Below are positions 7,562 to 16,059 of a stretch of DNA of 64,000 nucleotides, piece after piece; the first letter of the stretch is position 1; every line of letters begins with the position of its first letter. Position numbers and translations under genes: made by a program. Location of the stretch: positions 1-64,000 of the forward strand of contig JABLXE010000004.1 in assembly GCA_013178225.1 (NCBI GenBank), read 5' to 3'. Origin of the DNA: Methanotrichaceae archaeon (GTDB lineage: Archaea > Halobacteriota > Methanosarcinia > Methanotrichales > Methanotrichaceae). Under the pieces are notes generated by a model, which ran no database searches, was not told where the DNA came from, and saw only the letters and a program-made list of their open reading frames with translations.

Positions 7562-8731
7562 TCAGATTATCTCCAGATAGCGCAGAAGCAGCGAATTCAT
7601 GAGCTCGTTTGCTTTCTCATCATCTACGCCGTAAAGTTCTTTGAAATAATCTCTGATCCAATCTTCGAGTTCTATATCCTCAAACCGCTCTGGGTAGATC
7701 GCTTTAGCTTCGATCATCAGGTTTATTGGAAACTCCAGTCGTTCATCCTTGCAGGGGGTGGCAGCTAGGGAATGGACTCTTCCATCCTGCAGGGCTCTTA
7801 GCTCCTTAACTGCCTCAAACCTCTGGTCGTCATACATCTCTCTTGGTGGATGATATCCCGAGTAGGTCGATAAAATAACGACATCTGGATCTATAGACAG
7901 AAGCCGCTCGGCAGATACGATCTCTGTATTGGAGCCATCATAAGCATTCTTGGCGTTGAGGATATCCTCCAGGAAAGCAGATTCGATGGTGCTGGTGCCA
8001 AAGGCATAACCTGCACCTCCTTTATCCTTTGCCGATGATGCAGCACCAAAGTACAGCACACGGGGCCGGTCCTCATCAGAAATGTCATCGGTTCTATCTT
8101 CGATCAGCTGCACCTGTTCGTCCATCAGGTCAACGATCTCTTCTGCTTTCTCTTGCTGGCCAAACACATCTCCCAGGAGCCTGACCTCCTCGTAAATGGT
8201 GCTGACATTGATCTCCTCATAGCAATCCGGGTATTTCAGAACGACCACGGGAATATTCAGCCGCTCTAATGCTTCCAGGAACTTGGCCGTATTTTCGTCA
8301 TCTGTGCCCAGATCTCTGAGTATTAGCAAATCCGGATCAAGCGATGCGATGGTCTCCACGTTCGGCGTCCCATAAGGTCCGCCAAAGCCACCAACGTTGG
8401 TGAGATTGCGGTACTCAGGATTCAAGACAAAGGAGATCCAAGGGCACACGTGGTAGGTATCACTGCCGTATGTGTAGTTTACATATCCATCGTCTCTACT
8501 GTATACGCTGCCGCCGATCAGTTTATCCTGCACACCGAAGATGTACATGGTGGTGTCGATCAACGAGCGGCTCATGGCCACAACTCGTTGCGGATCTTCA
8601 GGAATTGATACCTGAACTCCGCGCATATCAGTAACTGTCTTGTATTCCTCGGCAGCGATCGGTGCTATTAATAAAATACCTATTGCCAACAGAAGATATA
8701 AAAGAATTTGAGCGTTTCCCGTTTTCATCAT
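7562..8731 (-). CDS. FecB/BtuF-type substrate-binding protein (first gene of the nickel/peptide-type operon)
   Basis: This 389-residue exported binding protein of the periplasmic-binding-protein 2 superfamily (iron-siderophore, cobalamin or haem ligands) has a signal peptide ending IAPIAAEE. The fold landmarks are VTDMRGVQVSIPEDPQRVVA, IASLDPDLLILRD, ILNAKNAYDG with AERLLSIDPDVVIL, and a C-terminal LEFPINLMIEAKAIYPERF. At the position where two paralogues have a CNC motif it has CKD. It ends directly against the NikA-type gene, so an FecB-type and a NikA-type receptor are co-transcribed, which is unusual. The gene has its own long AT-rich upstream region. Confidence 0.88.
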   Translation of the reverse strand: MMKTGNAQILLYLLLAIGILLIAPIAAEEYKTVTDMRGVQVSIPEDPQRVVAMSRSLIDTTMYIFGVQDKLIGGSVYSRDDGYVNYTYGSDTYHVCPWISFVLNPEYRNLTNVGGFGGPYGTPNVETIASLDPDLLILRDLGTDDENTAKFLEALERLNIPVVVLKYPDCYEEINVSTIYEEVRLLGDVFGQQEKAEEIVDLMDEQVQLIEDRTDDISDEDRPRVLYFGAASSAKDKGGAGYAFGTSTIESAFLEDILNAKNAYDGSNTEIVSAERLLSIDPDVVILSTYSGYHPPREMYDDQRFEAVKELRALQDGRVHSLAATPCKDERLEFPINLMIEAKAIYPERFEDIELEDWIRDYFKELYGVDDEKANELMNSLLLRYLEII

Positions 8732-9101
8732 ATTTTTTTCATCCTTTTTATTACGAATTACAATTTCATTCCTTATTTAAGTCTTTTGATGTTAACTTTG
8801 TGAATTTAATGTTAATACAATTATTTGATAAATAAAAGGTTATTTTATTACATGAACTTATTAATATTCATGTGACCTGACATCAAAAGCTCAGATCATT
8901 GTGGAGATATACAGGCATCCTGCAACGGAAGGCCAAGGACCAAACTTTAGCCCACCGCAATACTTCGAATAATTTTGCTGATTTTAGTTCAGTTTATAAA
9001 TTATTAGGAATATACGTAGTCTCGGTCGTCACTGCAGCAATTGCGTTCGCTATAAAATGAAGCGACCTTATGTTGCATCTCCATAGAAATTGGCGCTTAC
9101 G
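8732..9101. promoter_or_regulatory. AT-rich control region upstream of the 7562-8731 operon
   Basis: This region of roughly 370 bases separates two minus-strand operons. Close to the start codon the minus strand carries a TTAAATAA TATA-like element (about 8772-8780). Further up, 8851-8872 is an inverted repeat CATGAA-N10-TTCATG, a candidate operator for a metal regulator. The 13 bases 8858-8870 (TTATTAATATTCA) recur exactly upstream of the plus-strand binding protein at 16060. No gene is visible. Confidence 0.4.
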
Positions 9102-9124
9102 CGCGTGGGAATTGCACCCACGCG
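9102..9124 (-). terminator. stem-loop after the binding-protein operon
   Basis: A perfect 8-bp stem, CGCGTGGG against CCCACGCG with a 7-base loop, begins 19 bases beyond the stop codon of the 9143-10342 gene. It is a likely transcription end for the minus-strand operon, although no T-run follows. Confidence 0.55.
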
Positions 9125-9142
9125 ACGTCAGCATGCCTTGAG

Positions 9143-10342
9143 CTAAAAGTTTTCTTCTTCCATCCAGTCGAGCCACTGAACCGACCGGAGCTCTCTGGCG
9201 GTCTCCTCATCGACTCCGTAAACCTGCTGATAGAAGTCCAGGGTCCATTCAGCAACGTTGATATCTGCAAATCGATCCGGATAGGCGGCCTTAGCCATGA
9301 TCATAGCCTCGATCGGATATTCCAGGCGTTTCGCCCAATTGTAGGGAGTCCAGGGCAGCGCATAGACACGCCCGTTCTTCACAGCCGATAGCTCCTGCAG
9401 ATTCTGATAGTATGGAGCCGTATAGAGTTCGCTTGCAGGATGGTAGCCCTGGGCTGTCGGGAGAACTATGACATCCGGGTCCATTGTCAGAATTTGCTCC
9501 GTGGAGACTACAACGAAGGCACCGGTACCCTCGTATACATTCTTGGCATTCGCTATATCCTCGATGAAGTACGATTCGATGGTATCGAGGCCCCAGGCCA
9601 TGCCGGCACCTCCGCCCTCCCTAGCCCTTGGCGAGAGCCCCAGCTGCATCATACGAGCCTTATCGTCCTCGGGGACATCCTTGGTGCGACTGCGTATCTC
9701 GTCGATTTGCGATTCCAGGTAAGAGGCAAGACGATCGGTATCCTCCTCGCGGGAAAACACTTCGCCCACCAGGCGGATCTCATCTCCAATGCGATCCACA
9801 CTTGGCTGCTCTTGAAATGGCGGGCCAACCAGGATTACCAGCGGAATTCCGAGAGATTCGATCGATGCAATGGTCTTCTCGATCTTCTCATCAGATCCTG
9901 CAGAAAACGCCCACGACCCCTCCCGGAGGAAAACAACATCTGGATCCAGGGAGGCGAGCGTCTCGTAATTGACAGCTGTCGCGCCTTCGACGAGAACCGG
10001 GAGGTCGTCCAGACCTGGTATGAGGTATTTGACAGGATTCATGCCGTTCTTGAACTCGTAGCTGCTGCCGTCTAGGGTCTCAAAGCTGTAATTATATTCT
10101 TTATTACAGCACGGAGCACCCAGAGCCACAATTTTATCCTGCAATCCGAGCCGGTACATGATGCCCTCGACGAAACCATCGTCGATGGCCACTACTCGTT
10201 CGATATTCGATGGAACGTCAACCGTCCGCCCGAGCATGTCGGTTATGGTCTTTTGCTCTTCCGCTGAAATGGGCACCGCCAATGAAAAGCCCATTATCAA
10301 CAGAAGAAGCAAAATTGACTGTTCTTTTCTATTCTTTGTCAT
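9143..10342 (-). CDS. FecB/BtuF-type substrate-binding protein, aromatic-substituted paralogue
   Basis: This 399-residue exported binding protein has a signal peptide ending AVPISAEE. It has the same architecture as its neighbours: VVAIDDGFVEGIMYRLGL, YETLASLDPDVVFLREG, DIANAKNVYEG, GYHPASELYTAPYYQNLQEL, and a C-terminal KRLEYPIEAMIMAKAAYPDRF. It differs from the paralogues at 10407 and 12501 at the cysteine positions. Their GDC is GSW here and their CNC is YNW, although a CC pair (78-79) is kept. It therefore probably prefers a different ligand. It is the last gene of the operon that begins with the FecCD-type permease at 15674 and has no permease of its own, so it probably feeds the shared one. 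Confidence 0.87.
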   Translation of the reverse strand: MTKNRKEQSILLLLLIMGFSLAVPISAEEQKTITDMLGRTVDVPSNIERVVAIDDGFVEGIMYRLGLQDKIVALGAPCCNKEYNYSFETLDGSSYEFKNGMNPVKYLIPGLDDLPVLVEGATAVNYETLASLDPDVVFLREGSWAFSAGSDEKIEKTIASIESLGIPLVILVGPPFQEQPSVDRIGDEIRLVGEVFSREEDTDRLASYLESQIDEIRSRTKDVPEDDKARMMQLGLSPRAREGGGAGMAWGLDTIESYFIEDIANAKNVYEGTGAFVVVSTEQILTMDPDVIVLPTAQGYHPASELYTAPYYQNLQELSAVKNGRVYALPWTPYNWAKRLEYPIEAMIMAKAAYPDRFADINVAEWTLDFYQQVYGVDEETARELRSVQWLDWMEEENF

Positions 10343-10406
10343 ATTTCTACCTTTATGTTACAAATTTAGCCTATTTCTTATTTGAAATGTTCCTAATTGG
10401 CACAAC

Positions 10407-11597
10407 TCAATTCGTCTCTTCCGTCCAGTCCATCCACTGGGCTGATCGCAACTCTTCGGCAGTCTCCCGGTCAACTCCATAGACGTTCTGATAGAAGTCC
10501 AAGAGCCACTCACCAAGATCGATGTCCTGGAATCGGTCAGGATAGGCAGCCTTTGCGATCACCATTACGTCGATGGGATACTCCAGCCGCTTGGCGCAGT
10601 TGCACGGCGACCAGGGAAGTGCTGTCACGTTTTTGCCCTTTACAGCTCTCATCTCCTGCAGATTCTGGTAGTAGGGAGCCTCATAGAGCTCTTTCGGCGG
10701 ATGATATCCTGCTGCAGTGCAGAGCACAATGGAATCCGGGTCCAGGGCTAGAAGTTGCTCGGCATTTAGGGTTTTGAAGTAACCAGGGTCCTGGAAAGCA
10801 TTCTCAGCATGGACCAAATCCTCTATGAAGTAAGACTCTATTGTATCGAGGCCGAAAACCTGTCCCGCGCCGCCCTCTTTGCGGGCGGAAGGAGACAGCC
10901 CCAGGATGAGTACTCCAGGCTTTTGCGCGTCCGGGACATCTTTTGTCCTCTCATTTATCAGATCCACCTGGCCGCTCAGATATTCTGCCAGATCATCTGC
11001 CTCGGCCTCCTTGCCAAACACGCTGCCAATGATTCTTATTTCGTCGGATATGGTCGAGATGTCCTTGTGCTGCTCCTCATTGAAGTTGTGAGCGTACAGC
11101 ACCACCAGAGGTATTCCCAGGGACTCGAAGCTGGATATGGTCTTTGCGGCTGCCTCATCGTTATACCTGAGTGAGCAGTCGCCGGCTCTCAAGATGACCA
11201 CATCCGGGTCCAGCTCAGCGATGGCCTCGAAGTTGGGGGCTGTATCTCCGTTGGCGACGATTGGGAGATCCTTCAATCGGGGATAGAGGAAGCTGACCGG
11301 ATTGGCTCCATCCTGATAAACGATGGGCTCTCCTTTCACGCTCTCGTACGTGTAGTTCCAGACCTTCGGAAGACAGGTAGAGCCTATCCCTACGATAGTG
11401 TCCTCTTCTCCCAGGACAAGCATTGTTCCTTCGATCAGGCCGTCGCTGATGCTCACCACGCGGTCAATCTCGGCCGGGACGGCAACTGCCACGCCTCGAC
11501 CGTCTATCACCTCTCTCGTTTCGTCCGCTGCCCCCTGTAAACAGAAGGCAATCATCAAGAGAGCTAATGCCCAAATGCTGTGCTTACGCAATTTCAA
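10407..11597 (-). CDS. FecB/BtuF-type substrate-binding protein with conserved cysteine set
   Basis: This 396-residue exported binding protein has a signal peptide ending LQGAADE. It is closely related to 12501-13682 and shares the phrases ETREVIDGRGVAV, RAGDC, APYYQNLQE, LPWSPCNC, KRLEYPIDVMV and DFYQNVYGVDRETAEELRSAQW. Cys75, Cys141, Cys332 and Cys334 are at positions shared with that paralogue and could form a soft-metal or thiol-ligand site (inference). It follows the methyltransferase 11620-12459 by about 20 bases and precedes the 9143 paralogue by 64 bases. No separate permease accompanies it. Confidence 0.87.
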   Translation of the reverse strand: MKLRKHSIWALALLMIAFCLQGAADETREVIDGRGVAVAVPAEIDRVVSISDGLIEGTMLVLGEEDTIVGIGSTCLPKVWNYTYESVKGEPIVYQDGANPVSFLYPRLKDLPIVANGDTAPNFEAIAELDPDVVILRAGDCSLRYNDEAAAKTISSFESLGIPLVVLYAHNFNEEQHKDISTISDEIRIIGSVFGKEAEADDLAEYLSGQVDLINERTKDVPDAQKPGVLILGLSPSARKEGGAGQVFGLDTIESYFIEDLVHAENAFQDPGYFKTLNAEQLLALDPDSIVLCTAAGYHPPKELYEAPYYQNLQEMRAVKGKNVTALPWSPCNCAKRLEYPIDVMVIAKAAYPDRFQDIDLGEWLLDFYQNVYGVDRETAEELRSAQWMDWTEETN

Positions 11598-11619
11598 TCA
11601 CCACCAAGAAATAGGATTG

Positions 11620-12459
11620 TTAACCCTTCTCCCACCAAAACATCATATTGCTGGCACGGTACGGCAAAATCCATTGGCCGCTGCGCTCTTCCAGGATCTG
11701 TGGAAGAACCTCTTCCAGTACCGATCGTTGAGTCGAGGACAGAGCACTGAACTTTTCAGCGAAGTAATCTGCCGCCTCATCCAGGGAACCGAAGCGGTGG
11801 AGCATCTCAAAGTTGAAGACCCGGATATTGGGATAGATTCCCATTTGGTAAAGCACATTGAATATTACGTCGCTGTTAGGCATGGTTTGATGATCGCTAT
11901 CTCCGAACAGAGCAGAGCTGATCTTTCTATAATCGGCATTCCACGAAGGCTCACCAGCAAACCACATCAGACAAATGTACCTCGATGAGGCTGCAATCAT
12001 CTTTGAAACGGCCTCTCGCAGATCGGGAAATCCCAAAGAGAAAGACGCCACGACCAGATCGTATTTTTCTGGCAGATCGGCCGGGATTTCTATATCTTCC
12101 CAGCGCTTCTTAATGCAATCGATGTTCTCGATTTTATGCCTCTTGACTTGTTCATTTAAAATTTCGAGCATCTGTGCTGACGGCTCCACCGCTGTGACCC
12201 TGGAGGCCATCCGGGAGAACGGAACAGCAAGCCTGCCGGTGCCTGCTCCAATATCGAGAACTGTAAAAGGAGAAGATAGAGCCATGCTGTCTCTGAAGAG
12301 TGCGACCGATTGCAGATCATCTCCTTCAAGCATTCGGCCGTAATTGCTGGCTTCCCCTTCATTGCTCCAGTGTCCGACACAGTCCCTTCCTCCACTTGAT
12401 TCGATGGACCTCGCCATCCTCTCCTTCCATACTTCATTCCAATCCAGAGATGATATCAT
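11620..12459 (-). CDS. SAM-dependent methyltransferase, paralogue of 1399-2250
   Basis: Motif I VLDIGAGTGR lies at residues 67-76, post-I is TAVEPS, and VVASFSLGFPDLREAVSKM and YQMGIYPNIRVF are shared with the 1399-2250 protein. The frame is open up to 12525, but I prefer the ATG at 12459. It has a GGGAG ribosome binding site about 9 bases upstream, gives a start close to that of the paralogue (DWNEVW almost at the N-terminus), and avoids overlap with the upstream gene. That gives 279 residues. It sits between two FecB-type binding-protein genes, so methylation is built into this uptake operon. The substrate is unknown. Confidence 0.85.
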   Translation of the reverse strand: MISSLDWNEVWKERMARSIESSGGRDCVGHWSNEGEASNYGRMLEGDDLQSVALFRDSMALSSPFTVLDIGAGTGRLAVPFSRMASRVTAVEPSAQMLEILNEQVKRHKIENIDCIKKRWEDIEIPADLPEKYDLVVASFSLGFPDLREAVSKMIAASSRYICLMWFAGEPSWNADYRKISSALFGDSDHQTMPNSDVIFNVLYQMGIYPNIRVFNFEMLHRFGSLDEAADYFAEKFSALSSTQRSVLEEVLPQILEERSGQWILPYRASNMMFWWEKG

Positions 12460-12500
12460 GCGAATCTTCTCCCAGATCATATGAGTCGAGAATTGGGGCT

Positions 12501-13682
12501 CTACTCCACCGTCCAGTCCATCCATTGAGCCGAGCGCAGACCTTCAGCCGTCTTTCGATCAACGCCGTAAACATTCTGATAGAACTCCAGCAGCCACTCT
12601 CCTAAATCGATATCCTCAAAGCGATCCGGGTATGCGGCTTTGGCCATGACCATCACATCGATGGGGTATTCCAGACGCTTGTCGCAGTTGCAGGGAGACC
12701 AGGGAAGGGCTGATATCCTCTTATTCTTGATCGCATCCAGCTCCTGCAGATTCTGATAGTAGGGAGCTTCATAGAGCTCTCTTGGCGGGTGATAACCAAA
12801 ATCCGTGGGCAGCACAATTACATCAGGATTGATGGCCAGCACACGCTCTGCGCTCACCACGCCGGTCGAGACCGGCTCCTGGAATGCGTTGCGGGCGTTG
12901 ACGATATTCTCCAGGAAATGCGATTCAATGGTGCTCAACCCCCATGCGTCTCCAGCAGCTCCCTGACCTCTGGTTTGAGGAGAAAGCCCGAATAGGAGCA
13001 CGCTCGGCTTTTCGCCCTCAGGGATATCTTCCGTCCTTTCCCTCACGCTATCGACTTCGCTTTCAAGATATTTTGCAAGTTTGTCTGCTCGCTCTTCCTC
13101 GTCGAATACCTGGCCTACGATCCTGATCTCTTCGGACAGCTTATCAAGGCTGGGCGTCTCGCAGGTATTTGGACCGAAAGTAACTACCAGGGGAAATCCG
13201 AGTGACTCTATGGAATCGATGGCCTTGTTCATGCTATCTTCATCCTTCCAGAAGGTGCAATCTCCGGCCCGGATGATGATGACGTCCGGTTTCAGGCCGG
13301 CAAGAACCTCATAGTTGGGAGCCACATTGTATTTAGCGACTAAGGGCAGGTCCTCGATGGCGGGATTCAGATAATTCGCCACATTCATTCCATCATGGTA
13401 GCTGAAGTTGCCACCATCTGTGGTGGGATAGTCAATCTGCCAGACTCTGGGCAAACACTCGGACCCCAGGCCTACCAGTTTGTCTTGCACGCCCAGGACC
13501 GTCATTATCTCCTCTACCAGACCGTCGCTGATGGTCACTACCCGATTTATCTCTGCAGGCACCTGGACGGATTCTCCCCTGCCATCAACAACCGTTCTCG
13601 TATCCTCAGACGCAAACGCCGTCGCTAATATGAAAAAAAAGCATATTGAGACGAACATACTAAACTTCTTAGATTTTAACAT
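12501..13682 (-). CDS. FecB/BtuF-type substrate-binding protein with conserved cysteine set
   Basis: This 393-residue exported binding protein starts at the ATG at 13682, which has GGTGA four bases upstream and opens a clean signal peptide ending ATAFASED. An earlier ATG at 13718 would overlap the ATPase gene. Cys76 (SECLPR), Cys142 (RAGDC), Cys331 and Cys333 (SPCNC) match the cysteines of the 10407 paralogue; Cys174 is an extra one. It directly follows the FecE-type ATPase by 11 bases, so it is the primary receptor for the FecCD/FecE pair. The ligand is unknown; siderophore-, corrinoid- or metal-chelate-type compounds are what the family usually takes. Confidence 0.88.
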   Translation of the reverse strand: MLKSKKFSMFVSICFFFILATAFASEDTRTVVDGRGESVQVPAEINRVVTISDGLVEEIMTVLGVQDKLVGLGSECLPRVWQIDYPTTDGGNFSYHDGMNVANYLNPAIEDLPLVAKYNVAPNYEVLAGLKPDVIIIRAGDCTFWKDEDSMNKAIDSIESLGFPLVVTFGPNTCETPSLDKLSEEIRIVGQVFDEEERADKLAKYLESEVDSVRERTEDIPEGEKPSVLLFGLSPQTRGQGAAGDAWGLSTIESHFLENIVNARNAFQEPVSTGVVSAERVLAINPDVIVLPTDFGYHPPRELYEAPYYQNLQELDAIKNKRISALPWSPCNCDKRLEYPIDVMVMAKAAYPDRFEDIDLGEWLLEFYQNVYGVDRKTAEGLRSAQWMDWTVE

Positions 13683-13693
13683 AAATTCACCAA

Positions 13694-14596
13694 TCAATTC
13701 TGCTGAATAACTCTCCATCTCTTTGCATGCTCATCAGAGCCCTGCTCCAACCGAATTTCTTCAGCTCTGCGAGCATCTCCTGCCCGAGGTCCCCAGTCTC
13801 GTTCAACCTCCTCGTTTCTGAGCGCCACTTCTCTGGGAAGCACCATTCGGGATTCTCCGATGCTGCGTACCGAGCACATATCCCGGTAGATCTCGTCCAA
13901 AGTGGGCTCGGTGATTACGTTGTGAGGTGAACCCTCCTTGAGAATGCGGTTGCTCTTCATCACCACCACTTTATCGCAGAACCAGCTCACGTGGTTGGGA
14001 TCGTGGCTGCAGGCCAGAATTGTTACCCCGCTCTCCGCAACCAGGCGCATTATCCTCCAGATGCGGATCTGGTTGCTGAAGTCCAGAGCTGATGTGGGCT
14101 CATCTAAAAACATGAGAGGTGTCTCCTGGGCGATGGCCCGGGCCATGAGAACCATCTGGCGCTGTCCTCCTGATAGCTGGTTGTAGGGACGATCGCCGAT
14201 ATCAGACAGCCCCAGCAGATCGAGGGCGTCAGATGCCTTCTTTTTATCAGCCTTGCTGATTCCGAAGATTCCCTTGAGGCGGGGAGTCCTGCCCATGAGC
14301 ACCACCTCTTTTGTCAGGTAGGGAAATGGTGGCTTGTGCTCCTGAGGAACATAGGCCACGACCTTGGCCATGTCCTCCACCCGCATTTTCGCCACGCTCC
14401 TGCCGTCCATTTGAACCGATCCCTTATGGAACTTCAGGAAGTTCAGGCAGCACTTGAAGAGCGTCGTTTTTCCGCAGCCGTTGGGGCCGAAAAGTCCGCA
14501 AAGTTCCCCATCTTCCACCTCGAAGGAAACCCCCTGCAGGATGGGAGTACGATCGTAATTGAAATGAAGGCCTTTGACCTGCAGCATTGGAGTCAT
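13694..14596 (-). CDS. FecE/BtuD-type ABC transporter ATPase
   Basis: This 300-residue ATPase has Walker A GPNGCGKTT (37-45), Q-loop VPQEH (83-87), signature LSGGQRQ (141-147), Walker B LMFLDEP (161-167) and the switch His in LACSHDPNH. These place it with iron-siderophore/cobalamin importers. It carries an extra charged tail of about 40 residues after the normal end. Its start codon overlaps the stop of the FecCD-type permease gene by 4 bases, so the two are translationally coupled. It is the only importer-type ATPase in the window, so all five FecB-type receptors may depend on it; the Dpp/Nik-type permeases need a different ATPase pair not seen here. Confidence 0.9.
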   Translation of the reverse strand: MTPMLQVKGLHFNYDRTPILQGVSFEVEDGELCGLFGPNGCGKTTLFKCCLNFLKFHKGSVQMDGRSVAKMRVEDMAKVVAYVPQEHKPPFPYLTKEVVLMGRTPRLKGIFGISKADKKKASDALDLLGLSDIGDRPYNQLSGGQRQMVLMARAIAQETPLMFLDEPTSALDFSNQIRIWRIMRLVAESGVTILACSHDPNHVSWFCDKVVVMKSNRILKEGSPHNVITEPTLDEIYRDMCSVRSIGESRMVLPREVALRNEEVERDWGPRAGDARRAEEIRLEQGSDEHAKRWRVIQQN

Positions 14597-15674
14597 CCGA
14601 GGATCGCGCTCCCTCTGGTTCTCAGAAGATAGAACAGGTATGGTGCTCCCAGAATTGAGGTGATGATTCCCACCGGTATCTCTGCGCTGGTGAGGGTGCG
14701 GGCCAGCGTATCGCAGACCAGCAGATAGGAGCCGCCCAGCATGGCCGCAGCCGGAATCACGTAACGGTGGTCGGGCCCCAGCATCATGCGGGTGGCGTGA
14801 GGCATCATCAGGCCAACCCAGGCGATGATCCCGAAGTGGACACGGCCAGGGATGTGACCAGCGTGGCTAGCGTGACCAGGACCAGCTTGTACTTCTCTGG
14901 GTTGACTCCGAGAGCTCGGGCCTCGTCGTCTCCCATCGAGAGTATATTCAGCTTCCAGCCCAGAGCCCACATGATTAAAAAGCTGGGAACGATTATCGGC
15001 ACCAGCAGGAATACATCGTTCCAGGTGGCGTAGTAAAAGCCGCCCATCAGCCAGAAGACGATCTCGCGCAATGCAGCATCCGAGGCAGTGTATTTTAGAA
15101 TCGAGACCAGAGCCTCAAAGATCGATCCGATTATCACGCCTGCCAGTATGAGGGTCACGATGGGCGTCTCCTTTCGGACCCTGGCCAGAAAATAGGCCAT
15201 GGCGACGGCAAGGGAACCGAAGATGAACGCCGAGAGCTGGATAGATAAGAAAAAGCTGGCGAAAACTATGCCTAGAGCTGCGCCGAAGGCTGCTCCCGAG
15301 GATACGCCGAGGATGAAGGGCTCAACCAGGGGATTTCTAAAGCACCCCTGGAATACTGCGCCCGCAGTGGCTAGAGCGGTTCCGACAATCACTGCCAGAA
15401 GAACGCGCGGGATTCGGAGTTCCCAGACGATGGTGTTGTGCAGCTTGGTGACGGAAGTGAGGTCTCCGAAGGGAGTGACATGAGCCATCACAATTCTATA
15501 GACGTCAAGGAAGGATATTTTGTAGGCTCCAAGGGTTATAGCTAACCCTACTGTGACAATTAGCAGCGCCAGCAGGCCCAGGAGTATAAGCATCTTGTGC
15601 ATCTCTGAAAAGCCGTATTCCTGGTCGAAGCCCAGCAGCTCTGCAAATTGCATCTTTCTCGTCAGCCCTGCCAC
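14593..15674 (-). pseudogene. FecCD/BtuC-type ABC permease interrupted by a one-base frameshift
   Basis: The first part (15674 down to about 14830) encodes the N-terminal two thirds of a FecCD permease: membrane segments, RIPRVLLAVIVGTALATAGAVFQ, NPLVEPFILGVSSGAAFGA, and LGVNPEKYKLVLVTLATLVTS. The frame then runs into an early stop. The C-terminal part continues in another frame (from about 14830 to 14593): IIAWVGLMMPHATRMMLGPDHR and AEIPVGIITSILGAPYLFYLL. The join is at 14828-14834, where one base is missing from a run coding for SGIIAW. Restoring one base gives a normal protein of about 360 residues. Either this is a sequencing error or the importer is newly broken. ATPase and receptor genes downstream are intact, which favours an error. 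Confidence 0.85.
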
Positions 15675-16059
15675 AAATCTTCACCAGCCGACAGCTCGGT
15701 ATTTCGTCATGTTCGGACCTGCCCATATTAACAATTGATATTACAACTTATTTGCAATTTAGCAAAAAAAGGTCATCAGCAATAAATACTTATCGCCCTG
15801 CAGACAATTGGCCAACGCCCAATAAGAGTAGAAAGGAATTTGACTATTTAAAATTCAATGCCGAATACTCGATGCATGTGTATTGCAGCCACTTGTTTTT
15901 TGAGAAAGAAACGCGTTTGATGGCCCGACCCAGCAAATCAAACTTTTTATTAATATTTAAAAAAATCATCATAACATTTATTAATATTCACGGCGCTGTT
16001 GAGCAGCAATGCCACTCAGATTTGAATGAATGGCCAGAGAATAATGGAGGAACTACAAT
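15675..16059. promoter_or_regulatory. divergent promoter region between two uptake units
   Basis: About 385 AT-rich bases lie between the minus-strand permease operon and the plus-strand binding protein. On the right, TTTATTAATATT near 15977-15988 is a TATA-like element for the 16060 gene, and GGAGG precedes its ATG. The 13 bases 15978-15990 are identical to 8858-8870 upstream of another binding-protein operon. No gene is visible. Confidence 0.45.
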
